A stretch of DNA of 64,000 bases from Marinisporobacter balticus (lineage in GTDB: Bacteria; Bacillota; Clostridia; Peptostreptococcales; Thermotaleaceae): positions 1 to 64,000 of the forward strand of contig NZ_SLWV01000011.1 in the NCBI RefSeq assembly GCF_004345705.1, read 5' to 3'. A program made the position numbers and the translations under genes. The notes under the pieces were generated by a model. The model searched no databases and was not told where the DNA came from. It worked only from the letters and a program-made list of their open reading frames with translations. The stretch's first letter is position 1; the number at the start of each line of letters is the position of its first letter. Of this stretch, positions 8,091 to 16,352 are shown piece by piece.

Positions 8091-8852
8091 ATGGGACAAG
8101 AAACGATCTTGAGGAAATTAGCAATAAAATCTTTTCATATAAATGATGTAGCATTTGGAAATCAAGAAACGATAAAGTCAAATATTTTTACGATAGATTG
8201 TCAAAAAAATATCGAACTTGAGCAATCAGAAGATTTAATTGAAAAAATTACAATTGACATTATTAAACCAGGCGATTATGATCGATATGTAAATACCATA
8301 ATGGATGTGATTCCTATATCTACAAAGGTTCTAGGGGATATGGGAGAAGGAATTACCCATACAGTAACGGGTGTATATGTAATGCTAACAGGTGTAGATG
8401 CAGATGGAAGGCAAATGGGTGAATTTGGTTCTTCAGAAGGAAATCTCAAAGAACAAATGATCTTTGATAGGGCAGGAACCCCTTCTAAACAGGACTATAT
8501 TATTCATTTTGACGTGATATTAAAGGGTGGTTTACCGTTTTCTAGAGAACTACCAATGGCAGCCCATAGAGCTTGTGACAGATTTATTGATGGATATAGA
8601 AAAATATTGAAACAAAAAAACGGAAGAGAAGCTACGGAAACACATGAGTATTTTGATAGGGTTAGACATGGAAAAAAAAAGGTGCTTATCATCAAACAGA
8701 TTGCAGGACAAGGTGCAAATTATGATAATTTTATCATGCCTCATGAACCAAGTGGCGTTGAAGGCGCAAGGTCTATTATAGATCTAGGAAACGTACCTGT
8801 AATCATATCGCCTAATGAATATAGAGACGGTGCAATAAGAGCAATGACCTAA
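8091..8852 (+). CDS. prdD: PrdD, PrdA-like protein (N-terminal half equivalent)
   Basis: About 253 residues homologous to PrdA residues 240-489: shared stretches include NTIMDVIPISTK, GEGITH, GEFGSSEG, GQGANYDNFIMPHEP and DLGNVPVIISP. It ends ...GAIRAMT, which aligns with CIHAIT of PrdA, so it stops exactly at the residue before the PrdA self-cleavage cysteine. The following gene, prdE, resumes the PrdA sequence. ATG at 8091 is preferred because AGGTG lies six bases before it; a GTG at 8082 overlaps that site. PrdD and PrdE are conserved parts of prd operons, but their role is not settled as far as I know; they may form an inactive structural partner of PrdA. Confidence 0.88.
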   Translation: MGQETILRKLAIKSFHINDVAFGNQETIKSNIFTIDCQKNIELEQSEDLIEKITIDIIKPGDYDRYVNTIMDVIPISTKVLGDMGEGITHTVTGVYVMLTGVDADGRQMGEFGSSEGNLKEQMIFDRAGTPSKQDYIIHFDVILKGGLPFSRELPMAAHRACDRFIDGYRKILKQKNGREATETHEYFDRVRHGKKKVLIIKQIAGQGANYDNFIMPHEPSGVEGARSIIDLGNVPVIISPNEYRDGAIRAMT

Positions 8853-8869
8853 AAGGATCGGTGATAGTT

Positions 8870-9337
8870 ATGGGAATCGGACCATCGACAAAAGAAACGA
8901 CCCTACATCATTTTAGAGATCCTCTTTTAGATGTAGTGGCAAATGATAAGGACGTAGATTTACTAGGGGTAGTGGTAGTAGGGACGCCTCAGGGAAATCG
9001 TGAAAAGTATTATGTAGGAAAAAGAGCAGCTGTGCTTGCAGAATCAATGCGCGCAGATGGGGTGATTCTTTCTGTGGATGGATGGGGTAATTCGCATGTA
9101 GATTATGCCAATACCATAGAAGAAATCGGTAAAAGAAATATTCCTTTAGTAGGGTTAAGCTTTATTGGGACACAAGGAAAATTTGTTGTGACCAATAAGT
9201 ATATGGATACCATCGTTGATTTTAATAAATCACCGGCGGGGATTGAAACAGAAGTGGTAGGTGAAAACAACGTAAGTCAATTAGACTGTAGAAAAGCGTT
9301 AGCTTTTCTAAAACTAAAGATGAGGGGTGCTAAATAA
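8870..9337 (+). CDS. prdE: PrdE, PrdA-like protein (C-terminal half equivalent)
   Basis: About 155 residues matching the pyruvoyl chain of PrdA: MGIGPSTKETTLHHFRDPL aligns with CIGPASKETTRHYWREPL. With the ATG at 8870 (GGTGAT just upstream) the protein begins Met-Gly where PrdA has Thr-Cys, so the pyruvoyl-forming cysteine is replaced by glycine and no pyruvoyl group can be made by the known chemistry. Later conserved parts include GTPQGNREKYYVGK and DGWGNSHVDYANTIEEIG. It starts 17 bases after the prdD stop and its stop overlaps the prdF start, so the three are cotranslated. Probably a non-catalytic subunit or assembly partner together with PrdD. Confidence 0.87.
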   Translation: MGIGPSTKETTLHHFRDPLLDVVANDKDVDLLGVVVVGTPQGNREKYYVGKRAAVLAESMRADGVILSVDGWGNSHVDYANTIEEIGKRNIPLVGLSFIGTQGKFVVTNKYMDTIVDFNKSPAGIETEVVGENNVSQLDCRKALAFLKLKMRGAK

Positions 9338-10344
9338 TGAAATTTGATAGATCAATTCATGTAATTGATTCGCATACAATGGGAGAACCAACACGTATTA
9401 TTGTAGGTGGCGTACCTATGATTCCAGGGAAAACAATGCCTGAGAAGAAAGCGTATTTAGAACAAAAATTAGATCATATTAGAACTGCTTGTATGCTTGA
9501 GCCAAGAGGACATAACGATATGTTTGGATCAGTTCTTACACAACCAGCGAGTGATGAAGCGGATTTAGGGATTATCTTTATGGACGGTGGCGGGTATCTA
9601 AACATGTGTGGACATGGGACGATTGGTGCTGCTACAGTGGCTGTTGAAACAGGGATGGTGGAAGTAACTGAGCCAATCACGAAAATTACACTAGAGGCAC
9701 CAGCAGGATTAGTAAAAGCAGCAGTAAAAGTAGAAAATGGAAAAGCAAAAGAAGTTTCTGTTGAAAATGTACCTGCATTTTTATATAAAGAAGATATAGA
9801 AATCCAAGTACCTGAAATAGGAAAGGTTACTTTAGATATATCTTTTGGTGGAAGTTTCTTTGCAATTGTAAACGCAAAACAACTAGGGGTAGCGGTTGAA
9901 CCTAAAAATGTTAATAAACTTACAGAATTAGGTCTTATGATCCGCGATATTATAAATAAGGAAATTGAAATTCAGCATCCTACAGAAGCACACATTAAGA
10001 CTGTAGATTTAGTAGAAATTTATGATGAATCTGAAGATCCAGAGGCAAACTTCAAGAATGTTGTAATCTTTGGACAAGGGCAAGTAGACCGTTCACCATG
10101 TGGTACAGGAACAAGTGCAAAGCTTGCTACATTATTTGCAAAGGGTAAAATTAAGGAAAATGAGCCATTTGTTTATGCAAGTATCATCGGAACAAAATTC
10201 AAAGGACGCGTACTAAGAACAACAAAGGTTGCAGATTTTGATGCAATTATTCCTGAGATCACTGGAAGTGCATATATTACAGGTTTTAATCAATTAGTCA
10301 TTGATCCAGAAGATCCGGTAAAATATGGTTTCTCTTTCAAATAG
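9337..10344 (+). CDS. prdF: PrdF, proline racemase
   Basis: A 335-residue racemase that converts L-proline to D-proline, the substrate of PrdA/PrdB. The two catalytic cysteines of the family are present: Cys91 in MCGHGTIG and Cys255 in DRSPCGTGTSAKLA, along with the substrate loop DSHTMGEPTR near the N-terminus. Length is normal. The start overlaps the prdE stop (TAATG), showing operon membership. Hydroxyproline epimerase is the main alternative in this family, but the prd context makes proline racemase far more likely. Confidence 0.95.
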   Translation: MKFDRSIHVIDSHTMGEPTRIIVGGVPMIPGKTMPEKKAYLEQKLDHIRTACMLEPRGHNDMFGSVLTQPASDEADLGIIFMDGGGYLNMCGHGTIGAATVAVETGMVEVTEPITKITLEAPAGLVKAAVKVENGKAKEVSVENVPAFLYKEDIEIQVPEIGKVTLDISFGGSFFAIVNAKQLGVAVEPKNVNKLTELGLMIRDIINKEIEIQHPTEAHIKTVDLVEIYDESEDPEANFKNVVIFGQGQVDRSPCGTGTSAKLATLFAKGKIKENEPFVYASIIGTKFKGRVLRTTKVADFDAIIPEITGSAYITGFNQLVIDPEDPVKYGFSFK

Positions 10345-10390
10345 AAAAATGTAGAAAAGTGTAGAAAAGCGTAGAAAAACGTAGAAAATT
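10341..10390 (+). repeat. Five tandem 10-bp repeats with phased A-tracts
   Basis: Five units of exactly 10 bases (RTAGAAAA plus two variable bases) start at 10341, 10351, 10361, 10371 and 10381. Each carries a run of four or five A in the same register, so the tracts fall on one helix face and should bend the DNA. The array begins at the prdF stop codon and ends just before an extended -10 promoter. Confidence 0.9.
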
Positions 10391-10391
10391 G
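10375..10391 (+). promoter_or_regulatory. Second copy of the prd upstream element
   Basis: AAAAACGTAGAAAATTG differs by one base from the 17-mer at 2725-2741 upstream of prdC. It lies within the last two repeat units and only a few bases upstream of the -10 box, so a bound protein could activate or block the permease promoter. Function is inferred. Confidence 0.4.
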
Positions 10392-10400
10392 TGTTATAAT
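10392..10400 (+). promoter_or_regulatory. Extended -10 promoter before TSUP permease
   Basis: TGTTATAAT is an extended -10 box (TG, one base, TATAAT) located directly after the curved repeat array and about 90 bases before the gene. No good -35 box is seen, which is usual for extended -10 promoters. Confidence 0.55.
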
Positions 10401-10485
10401 AAATAAAGTTGATAAAAAAATAACAACGAGAAATCATTTTAGGGTCTTACTTTAAAAAATCTTAATAAAAAGGGGAGATGGCATT

Positions 10486-11421
10486 ATGGTAACAGCAATG
10501 TTAGGGGTATTAGGTGCTATGGGTGCATGGTTCGCTGTAGTATTTTTAAAAGATTTTACTAAACATAAGGATAATCTAGAAAACAACTCATGGGGTAAAG
10601 TTACTACTATTGGATTTGTAACAAACTTTTTTGATACGTTAGGGATTGGCTCATTTGCGCCGACAACTGCATTACTAAGAGGATTCAAACAGATTGAAGA
10701 TAGGCTATTACCAGGAACTTTAAATATTTCTTGTACAATACCTGTTATTGTGGAAGCCTTTATATTCATAAAAGTTGTACAGGTTGATACAACAACACTA
10801 ATTGCAATGCTTGTTGCTGCAACAGTTGGTGCATGGGTAGGTGCAGGAATCGTTGCGAAGCTTCCTGAAAAGAAAGTCCAGTTTGCAATGGGTATTGCAT
10901 TATTTATAACTGCTTTTTTAATGTTAGCTGGACAAATGAAATGGATGCCAGGAGGCGGTGCTGCATTAAGTGAGGCCTTCGATGGTGTTAAAAATGGATT
11001 GATATACAAAACAATGGATGTTGATGGTACGATGTTAGGGGTTCCAATCGGTATTGTTGGTGGAAAATTGATTATCGGTGTGATCGTTAACTTTATTCTT
11101 GGTGCTTTAATGACTGCAGGTATTGGTTTATATGCTCCTTGTATGGCTTTAATATATCTACTTGGTATGTCTCCAAGGGTTGCATTCCCAATCATGATGG
11201 GTTCATGTGCATTCTTGATGCCAGTTGCATCAGCTAAATTCGTTAAAGAAGGGGCTTATAGTAGAAGAGCAGCAATGGGTGTTACAATCGGTGGAATAAT
11301 CGGTGTATTTATTGCAGCTTATATCGTTAAATCATTACCACTAGACATATTAAAATGGCTAGTAATTGCAGTAATATTCTATACTTCTGCAACAATGATA
11401 AAAACTGCAAGTAAGAAGTAA
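10486..11421 (+). CDS. TSUP (TauE/SafE) family membrane permease
   Basis: A 311-residue protein with about eight membrane spans and the internal two-fold layout of the TSUP family: GFVTNFFDTLGIGSFAPTTALLR in the first half and GKLIIGVIVNFILGALMTAGIGLYAP in the second. TSUP members move sulfite, sulfoacetate and other organic anions. Its place right behind prdF, with the prd-like element in its leader, suggests a role in proline fermentation, for example movement of an organic acid or amino acid linked to 5-aminovalerate, but no substrate can be read from sequence. Ribosome site GGGGAG precedes the ATG. It ends at a strong bidirectional terminator. Confidence 0.8.
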   Translation: MVTAMLGVLGAMGAWFAVVFLKDFTKHKDNLENNSWGKVTTIGFVTNFFDTLGIGSFAPTTALLRGFKQIEDRLLPGTLNISCTIPVIVEAFIFIKVVQVDTTTLIAMLVAATVGAWVGAGIVAKLPEKKVQFAMGIALFITAFLMLAGQMKWMPGGGAALSEAFDGVKNGLIYKTMDVDGTMLGVPIGIVGGKLIIGVIVNFILGALMTAGIGLYAPCMALIYLLGMSPRVAFPIMMGSCAFLMPVASAKFVKEGAYSRRAAMGVTIGGIIGVFIAAYIVKSLPLDILKWLVIAVIFYTSATMIKTASKK

Positions 11422-11457
11422 TAAATTAGGATTTTTATCATTCATAAAAATATAAGA

Positions 11458-11495
11458 AACTCCCTGTAGAAGTCTTTATACTACAGGGAGTTTTT
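11458..11495 (+). terminator. Bidirectional terminator
   Basis: AACTCCCTGTAG pairs with CTACAGGGAGTT across an 11-base loop, followed by a T run. It closes the permease gene and, on the other strand, the converging gene at 11509-11925. Confidence 0.9.
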
Positions 11496-11508
11496 ATGAT
11501 GCGAAGTT

Positions 11509-11925
11509 TTATTTTTTTGTTTTCAATTCTCTAACAACGATTGTATCTAAAACTTCACCAGCTGCATAGATGACACTGTTACAGCCTTCTTCTTCTGTTC
11601 GATAGTTTTCTTTTAACTTGGCGCAATTTCTTGATCCAAGTTTTGCTTCAAATTTTTCAATGAATTCTAAAGTAAGCGCTTTTAAATGCTCACTTTCATG
11701 TGCTACATGATTTGTAAAAATAATACCAAGAACAGCTAATGAACCTGTGAGTGCACCACATACATCTTCGATCCACATGCCTCCACTAAAAGGGGCTAAA
11801 GCTTTAAAGGTATTTGGGTCTAAATGAAGATCATAGGCTTCATTTGCTGCATAAACCATTGTTTCAGAGCAACTCAAATCATATTTACTTTTATCTCTGT
11901 ATTTTTTCATCATTTCAACGAGCAT
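11509..11925 (-). CDS. C_GCAxxG_C_C family putative redox protein
   Basis: A 138-residue protein with the spaced cysteines and glycine pattern of the C_GCAxxG_C_C family: Cys in DLSCSETMVYAANEAY, the central SGGMWIEDVCGALTGSLAVLG motif, then single cysteines in SRNCAKL and EEEGCNSVIYAA. Members are small soluble proteins thought to be redox-active or metal-binding in anaerobes; no reaction is established. A good AGGAGG ribosome site precedes the ATG. It is a single-gene unit convergent with the prd permease. Confidence 0.8.
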   Translation of the reverse strand: MLVEMMKKYRDKSKYDLSCSETMVYAANEAYDLHLDPNTFKALAPFSGGMWIEDVCGALTGSLAVLGIIFTNHVAHESEHLKALTLEFIEKFEAKLGSRNCAKLKENYRTEEEGCNSVIYAAGEVLDTIVVRELKTKK

Positions 11926-12204
11926 GTAATTTACCTCCTATGGTATAACTATTTATGATTATAGTCTAGCAGATATAGCGGAAAGATACAAAAAAATTTT
12001 AGTTCTTAAAAATCGCTGAAATAACCAAAAATTTAAGATATAAGACAACGCTTTTTTGTGTGAATACGCTAATAAAATTTTGAAACAGTTTACTGTAAAT
12101 ATTGATAAAACTTATAAAATCAATTGAGCGAAAATGATATGAATATGGTAAGATAAAAGAAAACTAAAAATGAACAAGAGATTATGATAGTAGGAGGAAA
12201 GTAT

Positions 12205-12996
12205 ATGAAGATTGGGTATGCAGCATCTAGTGGAGAGACGGAATTATTTGATACACTCAAATATACATATGATCATGGATTTGATTGTGTGGAGATCAAT
12301 ATAAATATGCCTATTTTTTTCCCTGAAAATTTCACAAAGGAAGATAGAGAAAAGATAAGAAAATATAAAGAAGAGCTGGCGATAGAAATTACTATGCATG
12401 CACCAGAGGATATGACATTGCTTCAGCTTCAAGAAGGTATAAGAAAGGCTTCTATAGATCGATTAAAAGAGGTGATAGATTTTGGTGTTGATATAGGGGC
12501 AAGTAGAATGACCATGCATGTAGGCAGCGCTGTTTGTTTTACGCTTACGGATAGAAAATCTTATCTTGATGAAGATTATTGTGAAGCATATAAAAAAGTA
12601 TTAAAGAAAAGCTTAATAGAGTTGATGAATCATGCCAAAGATAGAATAATGATTTGTGTTGAAAATTCAGGAAGATTTCCTAAAAGTGTCGTGCAAGAAA
12701 CATTAGAAGAACTTTTGAAGGAAGAGCATTTGTATTTGACTTGGGATATAGGTCATTCTTATACAAATAAGTATGAAGAAGTTACATTTTTTTTGAAGCA
12801 TATTGATAAAATAAAAACGTGTCATTTACATGATCATAATGGAGAAAGTGATCATCAGATTATAGGCAGTGGCAATGTAGATTTTAATTGGCATATAGAT
12901 AAAATGAAATCGCTTGATGTTTACTATATCATTGAAGTAAGACCAAGAGACAATGCAGTAAAATCACTAGAAAAGCTAAAAAAAATAATGTTTTAA
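12205..12996 (+). CDS. Sugar phosphate isomerase/epimerase-like TIM barrel
   Basis: A 263-residue AP-endonuclease-2/xylose isomerase-like barrel. Metal-binding positions of the family are visible as MHVGS, CVENSG, WDIGHSY, CHLHDHNGESDHQIIGSGNVDF and EVRP, so the metal site looks complete. Substrates vary widely in this family, from sugar phosphates to myo-inositol intermediates. The ATG at 12205 follows AGGAGG at 12192-12197; an ATG at 12184 lies upstream of that site and is unlikely. It stands alone between two terminators, so context gives no hint of substrate. Confidence 0.8.
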   Translation: MKIGYAASSGETELFDTLKYTYDHGFDCVEININMPIFFPENFTKEDREKIRKYKEELAIEITMHAPEDMTLLQLQEGIRKASIDRLKEVIDFGVDIGASRMTMHVGSAVCFTLTDRKSYLDEDYCEAYKKVLKKSLIELMNHAKDRIMICVENSGRFPKSVVQETLEELLKEEHLYLTWDIGHSYTNKYEEVTFFLKHIDKIKTCHLHDHNGESDHQIIGSGNVDFNWHIDKMKSLDVYYIIEVRPRDNAVKSLEKLKKIMF

Positions 12997-12997
12997 T

Positions 12998-13024
12998 TAG
13001 GTGCTTTGCACCTATATTTTTTTG
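12998..13024 (+). terminator. Terminator
   Basis: TAGGTGC / GCACCTA stem with a three- to four-base loop followed by a T run, closing the TIM-barrel gene. Confidence 0.8.
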
Positions 13025-13042
13025 TGATGAAGGAGAATCTAT

Positions 13043-13795
13043 ATGGAACCATTTTATATAAAAAATATAAAATTTAGCGCACAGACAATTATTGAAAAAA
13101 GATTAGTGGTACGGAATCTTTTAATTAAGAAATCCAAGAACATCAATAGTGGTGAGATTGTACGTATTTTAAATGATGATGTCGCAGTACTCTTTGATCT
13201 GTATGATACCTATTTTTTGGATGATTATTTTAAAAAGTATTTTAGAGGTACATTGCTATTTTCTTTATCTACAAGAATGACCTATGCTGCAGGAAAAACA
13301 ATTGTACTAAAGAATTTAGGAGCATTAAAAATAGAAGATGAAAAGTATGAAATCCGAATGGGTGTCAACTTTTTTCTTGCGTATAATGAAATAGAAGGTG
13401 AAAAAAACGTAAGTGGTATCCAAACGAAAGATGCATTAGAAGCCTTTCAGATTGTTTTTGAGCATGAGTTATGTCATTTGATTGAATTTTATCTTTTCAA
13501 AGCATCAAGCTGTAAACAAGATAGATTTAAAACACTGGCCAACAACATTTTTGGGCATACAGGAATCTATCATTCCCTTCCTACGAAAAAAGAAATTGCA
13601 CGTAAAAAATATGATCTTCATGTTGGAGAACATATTATATTTGATTATCAAAATAAGAAATTAAGTGGATTTATTCATGGAATCAAAAAAAGAGCGACTG
13701 TGATGGTGCTAGATAAAAAAGGTAGCTATGCAGATAAAAAAGGAAATCGTTATATGAAATATTATGTGCCACTAGAAGCGTTGAAAAAGAAGTGA
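13043..13795 (+). CDS. SprT-like zinc metalloprotease domain protein
   Basis: A 250-residue protein with an HExxH metal site, FEHELCHLIEF, at about residues 146-156, as in the SprT-like family; the glutamate is the catalytic base. The C-terminal third (GEHIIFDYQNKKLSGFIHGIKKRATVMVL) looks like a small beta domain often seen at the end of such proteins. A third metal ligand is likely the GHTG histidine at about residue 173. GGAG ribosome site upstream. It is only 46 bases after the preceding gene but a terminator lies between. Function in the cell is unknown; related eukaryotic proteins cut DNA-protein crosslinks. Confidence 0.7.
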   Translation: MEPFYIKNIKFSAQTIIEKRLVVRNLLIKKSKNINSGEIVRILNDDVAVLFDLYDTYFLDDYFKKYFRGTLLFSLSTRMTYAAGKTIVLKNLGALKIEDEKYEIRMGVNFFLAYNEIEGEKNVSGIQTKDALEAFQIVFEHELCHLIEFYLFKASSCKQDRFKTLANNIFGHTGIYHSLPTKKEIARKKYDLHVGEHIIFDYQNKKLSGFIHGIKKRATVMVLDKKGSYADKKGNRYMKYYVPLEALKKK

Positions 13796-13888
13796 GGGTA
13801 TTAAAGGATTTTACGGAATTTGACCAATGATAGTAGCAGGAGGAGGTATGTTTTTATTTAATAGAGATTTGTTTTTGATCAATTTTAT

Positions 13889-15130
13889 CTATAGCTTGTT
13901 AAGAATGTATATAATAAGCATCATACCATAGATCAGTGGTAGTATATATATATAATGATTATACAAATTTTTTATTTTTACACCAAAATATTCAAGTGTC
14001 AGTACCTGGCACATGTGCAGTGGTGAAATATAATAAAACATGAATCCACTTGTATAGATAAACATAGCATATAAAAGCTTTATATGATAATTTGGTGCGA
14101 GGGGTAGGATCATAGGATAAAGGATCGCGATACTTGGCTGTGTAGAGGCTAATGGAAAAGAGATCATGCCACTAGCAATAATTATCAATAGCTCTAAAGG
14201 AATTCCTTTATCTAACAAACTATTGAGATAGATATATATTTCATGAATATCATTTACAACATTTTTAAAAATCATAATGCCTATGATGGCAATTACCATA
14301 GGTGGTCTGATACCTTTATATATGGTTTTAAATAGATTTTCGCTTATATTATATTGGGCATCTTTTTGTTTGTCATATAAATTTATAATAATACTTAGAA
14401 TGATGCCGAAAACTAAAGAAATATAAAAAGGTAAATGAAATAAGACAACCCCAAGGAGACTGGCAAGTATTGGCGATGCGTAGAATAAGAATTCCAAAAT
14501 GCTCTTAAGATACTGCTTTATATTTAGTTTTTCAAGGGATGGTTCAGTGTATTTTCTAAGATAAAAAATATATCCAAATATATACATAGATAAAGCAATA
14601 GGAAATTGAAGCTTTATAAAGTCCCAAATATTAAAATTACCTAACTCGGAAGCCAATATGATAGTAGGAGATAAAGGGAATACAAAATATAAGGCATGGC
14701 GAAAAATAAGATTGATAGCGGCTCGCTTATCTTTTGAAATATTTAATTTTTCTCCTAGATTTTCTACAACGGGACAAGACATTAGCGCACCACCTGTAAC
14801 CAAAAGGGTCCCAATAATTGCAGGGGCGATGAGTATGGTAGCCTTACTACTCCGCAACATTTTTTCCAAAGCCACAATCATCCTATCTAAAATCAAGTAT
14901 TGATCCATTAAATGACCAAGTATAGTAATCAGTCCTATTGTAAGAGCAAGACTAATGGTTGTGGACTCAGAAAATGTATTTGAAAATATTTTTAGAATAG
15001 AAAGTAAGCTTCTTCCATTTAGAAGTGCCAATAATACAGCGCCTGTCATTAAAGAATAGCCCATATTTACTTTTTTATTTACTAAAAGTAAAGTAACACC
15101 CATTGAAATAAATAAAGTGAATAGAATCAT
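13889..15130 (-). CDS. DUF401 family integral membrane transporter
   Basis: A hydrophobic protein of about 413 residues with some ten membrane spans. The regions NGRSLLSILKIFSNTFSEST, TGGALMSCPVVENLGEKL, FRHALYFVFPLSPT and STQPSIAILYPM are typical of the DUF401/AF0261 family, related to anion and dicarboxylate carriers. The start is set at the second in-frame methionine (15130) because GGTGAT lies just upstream; the first ATG (15142) has no ribosome site. Substrate is unknown. It stands alone and converges with the SprT-like gene. Confidence 0.75.
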   Translation of the reverse strand: MILFTLFISMGVTLLLVNKKVNMGYSLMTGAVLLALLNGRSLLSILKIFSNTFSESTTISLALTIGLITILGHLMDQYLILDRMIVALEKMLRSSKATILIAPAIIGTLLVTGGALMSCPVVENLGEKLNISKDKRAAINLIFRHALYFVFPLSPTIILASELGNFNIWDFIKLQFPIALSMYIFGYIFYLRKYTEPSLEKLNIKQYLKSILEFLFYASPILASLLGVVLFHLPFYISLVFGIILSIIINLYDKQKDAQYNISENLFKTIYKGIRPPMVIAIIGIMIFKNVVNDIHEIYIYLNSLLDKGIPLELLIIIASGMISFPLASTQPSIAILYPMILPLAPNYHIKLLYAMFIYTSGFMFYYISPLHMCQVLTLEYFGVKIKNLYNHYIYILPLIYGMMLIIYILNKL

Positions 15131-15309
15131 TTTTATCACCATTTTTCGTTTATTTTGAAATAAATTGTTTTAATAGCGGATTCGTATTTTTTTCTATTTC
15201 TTAATCATATATGAAATAGTGTATAAAGTCGAGAAAAACGAAAGAAAATATTTAATAAAAATGTAAATAAATCAGCAAAGGAAGTTGGAGATTGAAGGCG
15301 TATAGCTAT

Positions 15310-15336
15310 AACCCCACGATCAAAAATCGTGGGGTT
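15310..15336. terminator. Hairpin at the end of the PadR operon
   Basis: Perfect stem AACCCCACGAT / ATCGTGGGGTT with a five-base loop. T runs on either side are weak, so termination on the minus strand after the gene at 15344 is likely but not certain. Confidence 0.6.
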
Positions 15337-15343
15337 GTTAATG

Positions 15344-15949
15344 CTAGCTGTTAATCACAGATAAACTTCTTCTTCTGTATACACTTAAAATGAGTCCTAT
15401 GGAGAGCGTATGAAATACACACAATGTACCACCATAGCTCATAAAAGGAAGGGATATGCCAACGAGAGGTATACAGTTCATATTCATGAGAATATTCAAT
15501 ATAAACTCAATAGCAAGAATACTCATTAACCCATTTACTAATAACTTTCCATATGGGTCATGAATATTTTTTGTAATGTGGAACATTCTTAAGAAGTAGG
15601 TAGCAATTAATGATAAAAGGAAAAAAGCCATCAATAAAATCGATATGCTTTTTTTGTTTATGTTGATCGTGGATGTATGTTTATCTAATTTGATGGTAGA
15701 TTTATTTTCTTCAGGTGTACCCTTATGTGCTAGATGAAGCTTTTTGCCAACTTCTTCAGCGATTCCCATACGATGGATGGCATTTTTAATCCCCTCATCT
15801 TGTGAAAAACCATCTTCTATATATTCATCTGCTATATCTTGTATGTGGGAGTTTAATTCCAATTTGATTTCTTCGTGCGCTTCTTTATATTTTATATAAG
15901 AACATACTTGTGAGAGATAGTCATTTATTTGTGATTTTATTACTGACAT
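15344..15949 (-). CDS. Permease-prefix (HAAS) domain fused to an FtsW/RodA-type tail
   Basis: A 201-residue protein. Residues 1-80 form a DUF1700/permease-prefix helical domain (YIKYKEAHEEIKLELNSHI, GMAEEVGKKLH-like region), then three or four membrane spans follow. The last 55 residues carry GISLPFMSYGG, the C-terminal signature of FtsW/RodA/SpoVE glycosyltransferases. Full-length relatives combine the prefix with an entire FtsW-like domain of about 350 residues; here most of that domain is missing, with no stop or frame break. It is translated from GGAGGG, overlaps the PadR gene by ten bases and must be cotranscribed with it. It may be a functional mini-protein or the stable product of an internal deletion. 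Confidence 0.75.
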   Translation of the reverse strand: MSVIKSQINDYLSQVCSYIKYKEAHEEIKLELNSHIQDIADEYIEDGFSQDEGIKNAIHRMGIAEEVGKKLHLAHKGTPEENKSTIKLDKHTSTININKKSISILLMAFFLLSLIATYFLRMFHITKNIHDPYGKLLVNGLMSILAIEFILNILMNMNCIPLVGISLPFMSYGGTLCVFHTLSIGLILSVYRRRSLSVINS

Positions 15950-16281
15950 ATACATCCCTCCAATAATACTTTTTCTACAGCAGAACGAAATAATGTCCAT
16001 TCCTTTTTCTTTTCTTTTAATGAGAATTTTCCGTCTTTCGTAATCTTATAGTATTTTCTCTTCCTTTTGCCATTTTCATCATCCCAGTAGGATTCCAAAA
16101 GCCCGTTTTGTTCTAAATTGTGTAAAATAGGATAGAGTGTTCCTTCTTTAAAAGAAAAAATACCACCTGATTTCTCTTCAATAGCTTTAATCATTTCATA
16201 ACCATACATGGGATTTTGATCGAGTAGTTTTAAAATGAGGATTACAGTACTTCCTTTGAGTAACTCTTTATTAATATGCAT
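15940..16281 (-). CDS. PadR family transcriptional regulator
   Basis: A 113-residue winged-helix protein of the PadR-s1 type: KGSTVILILKLLDQNPMYGYEMIKAIEEKSGG, then the wing FKEGTLYPILHNLEQNGLLESYW. Such regulators usually repress their own operon and a neighbouring membrane protein gene. The gene leads a two-gene operon with the HAAS-FtsW-like protein, whose start it overlaps. An inverted repeat at 16317-16352 upstream is a likely autoregulatory operator. Confidence 0.9.
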   Translation of the reverse strand: MHINKELLKGSTVILILKLLDQNPMYGYEMIKAIEEKSGGIFSFKEGTLYPILHNLEQNGLLESYWDDENGKRKRKYYKITKDGKFSLKEKKKEWTLFRSAVEKVLLEGCICQ

Positions 16282-16316
16282 ATAAGTACCTCCTTGATTA
16301 TGGAGAAAAATAGTAT

Positions 16317-16352
16317 ATACCTAGTAAAACAATACATAGATATCCTAGGTAT
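16317..16352. promoter_or_regulatory. Inverted repeat upstream of padR, likely operator
   Basis: ATACCTAG (16317-16324) and CTAGGTAT (16345-16352) are perfect inverted arms with 20 bases between, about two helix turns centre to centre. It lies 35 bases upstream of the padR start, in its promoter region. Binding by PadR is an inference. Confidence 0.5.

Noticed and set aside
10452..11195. Long minus-strand frame opposite the TSUP permease
   Set aside because: It is a mirror of the codon pattern on the plus strand; no ribosome site and no family resemblance.
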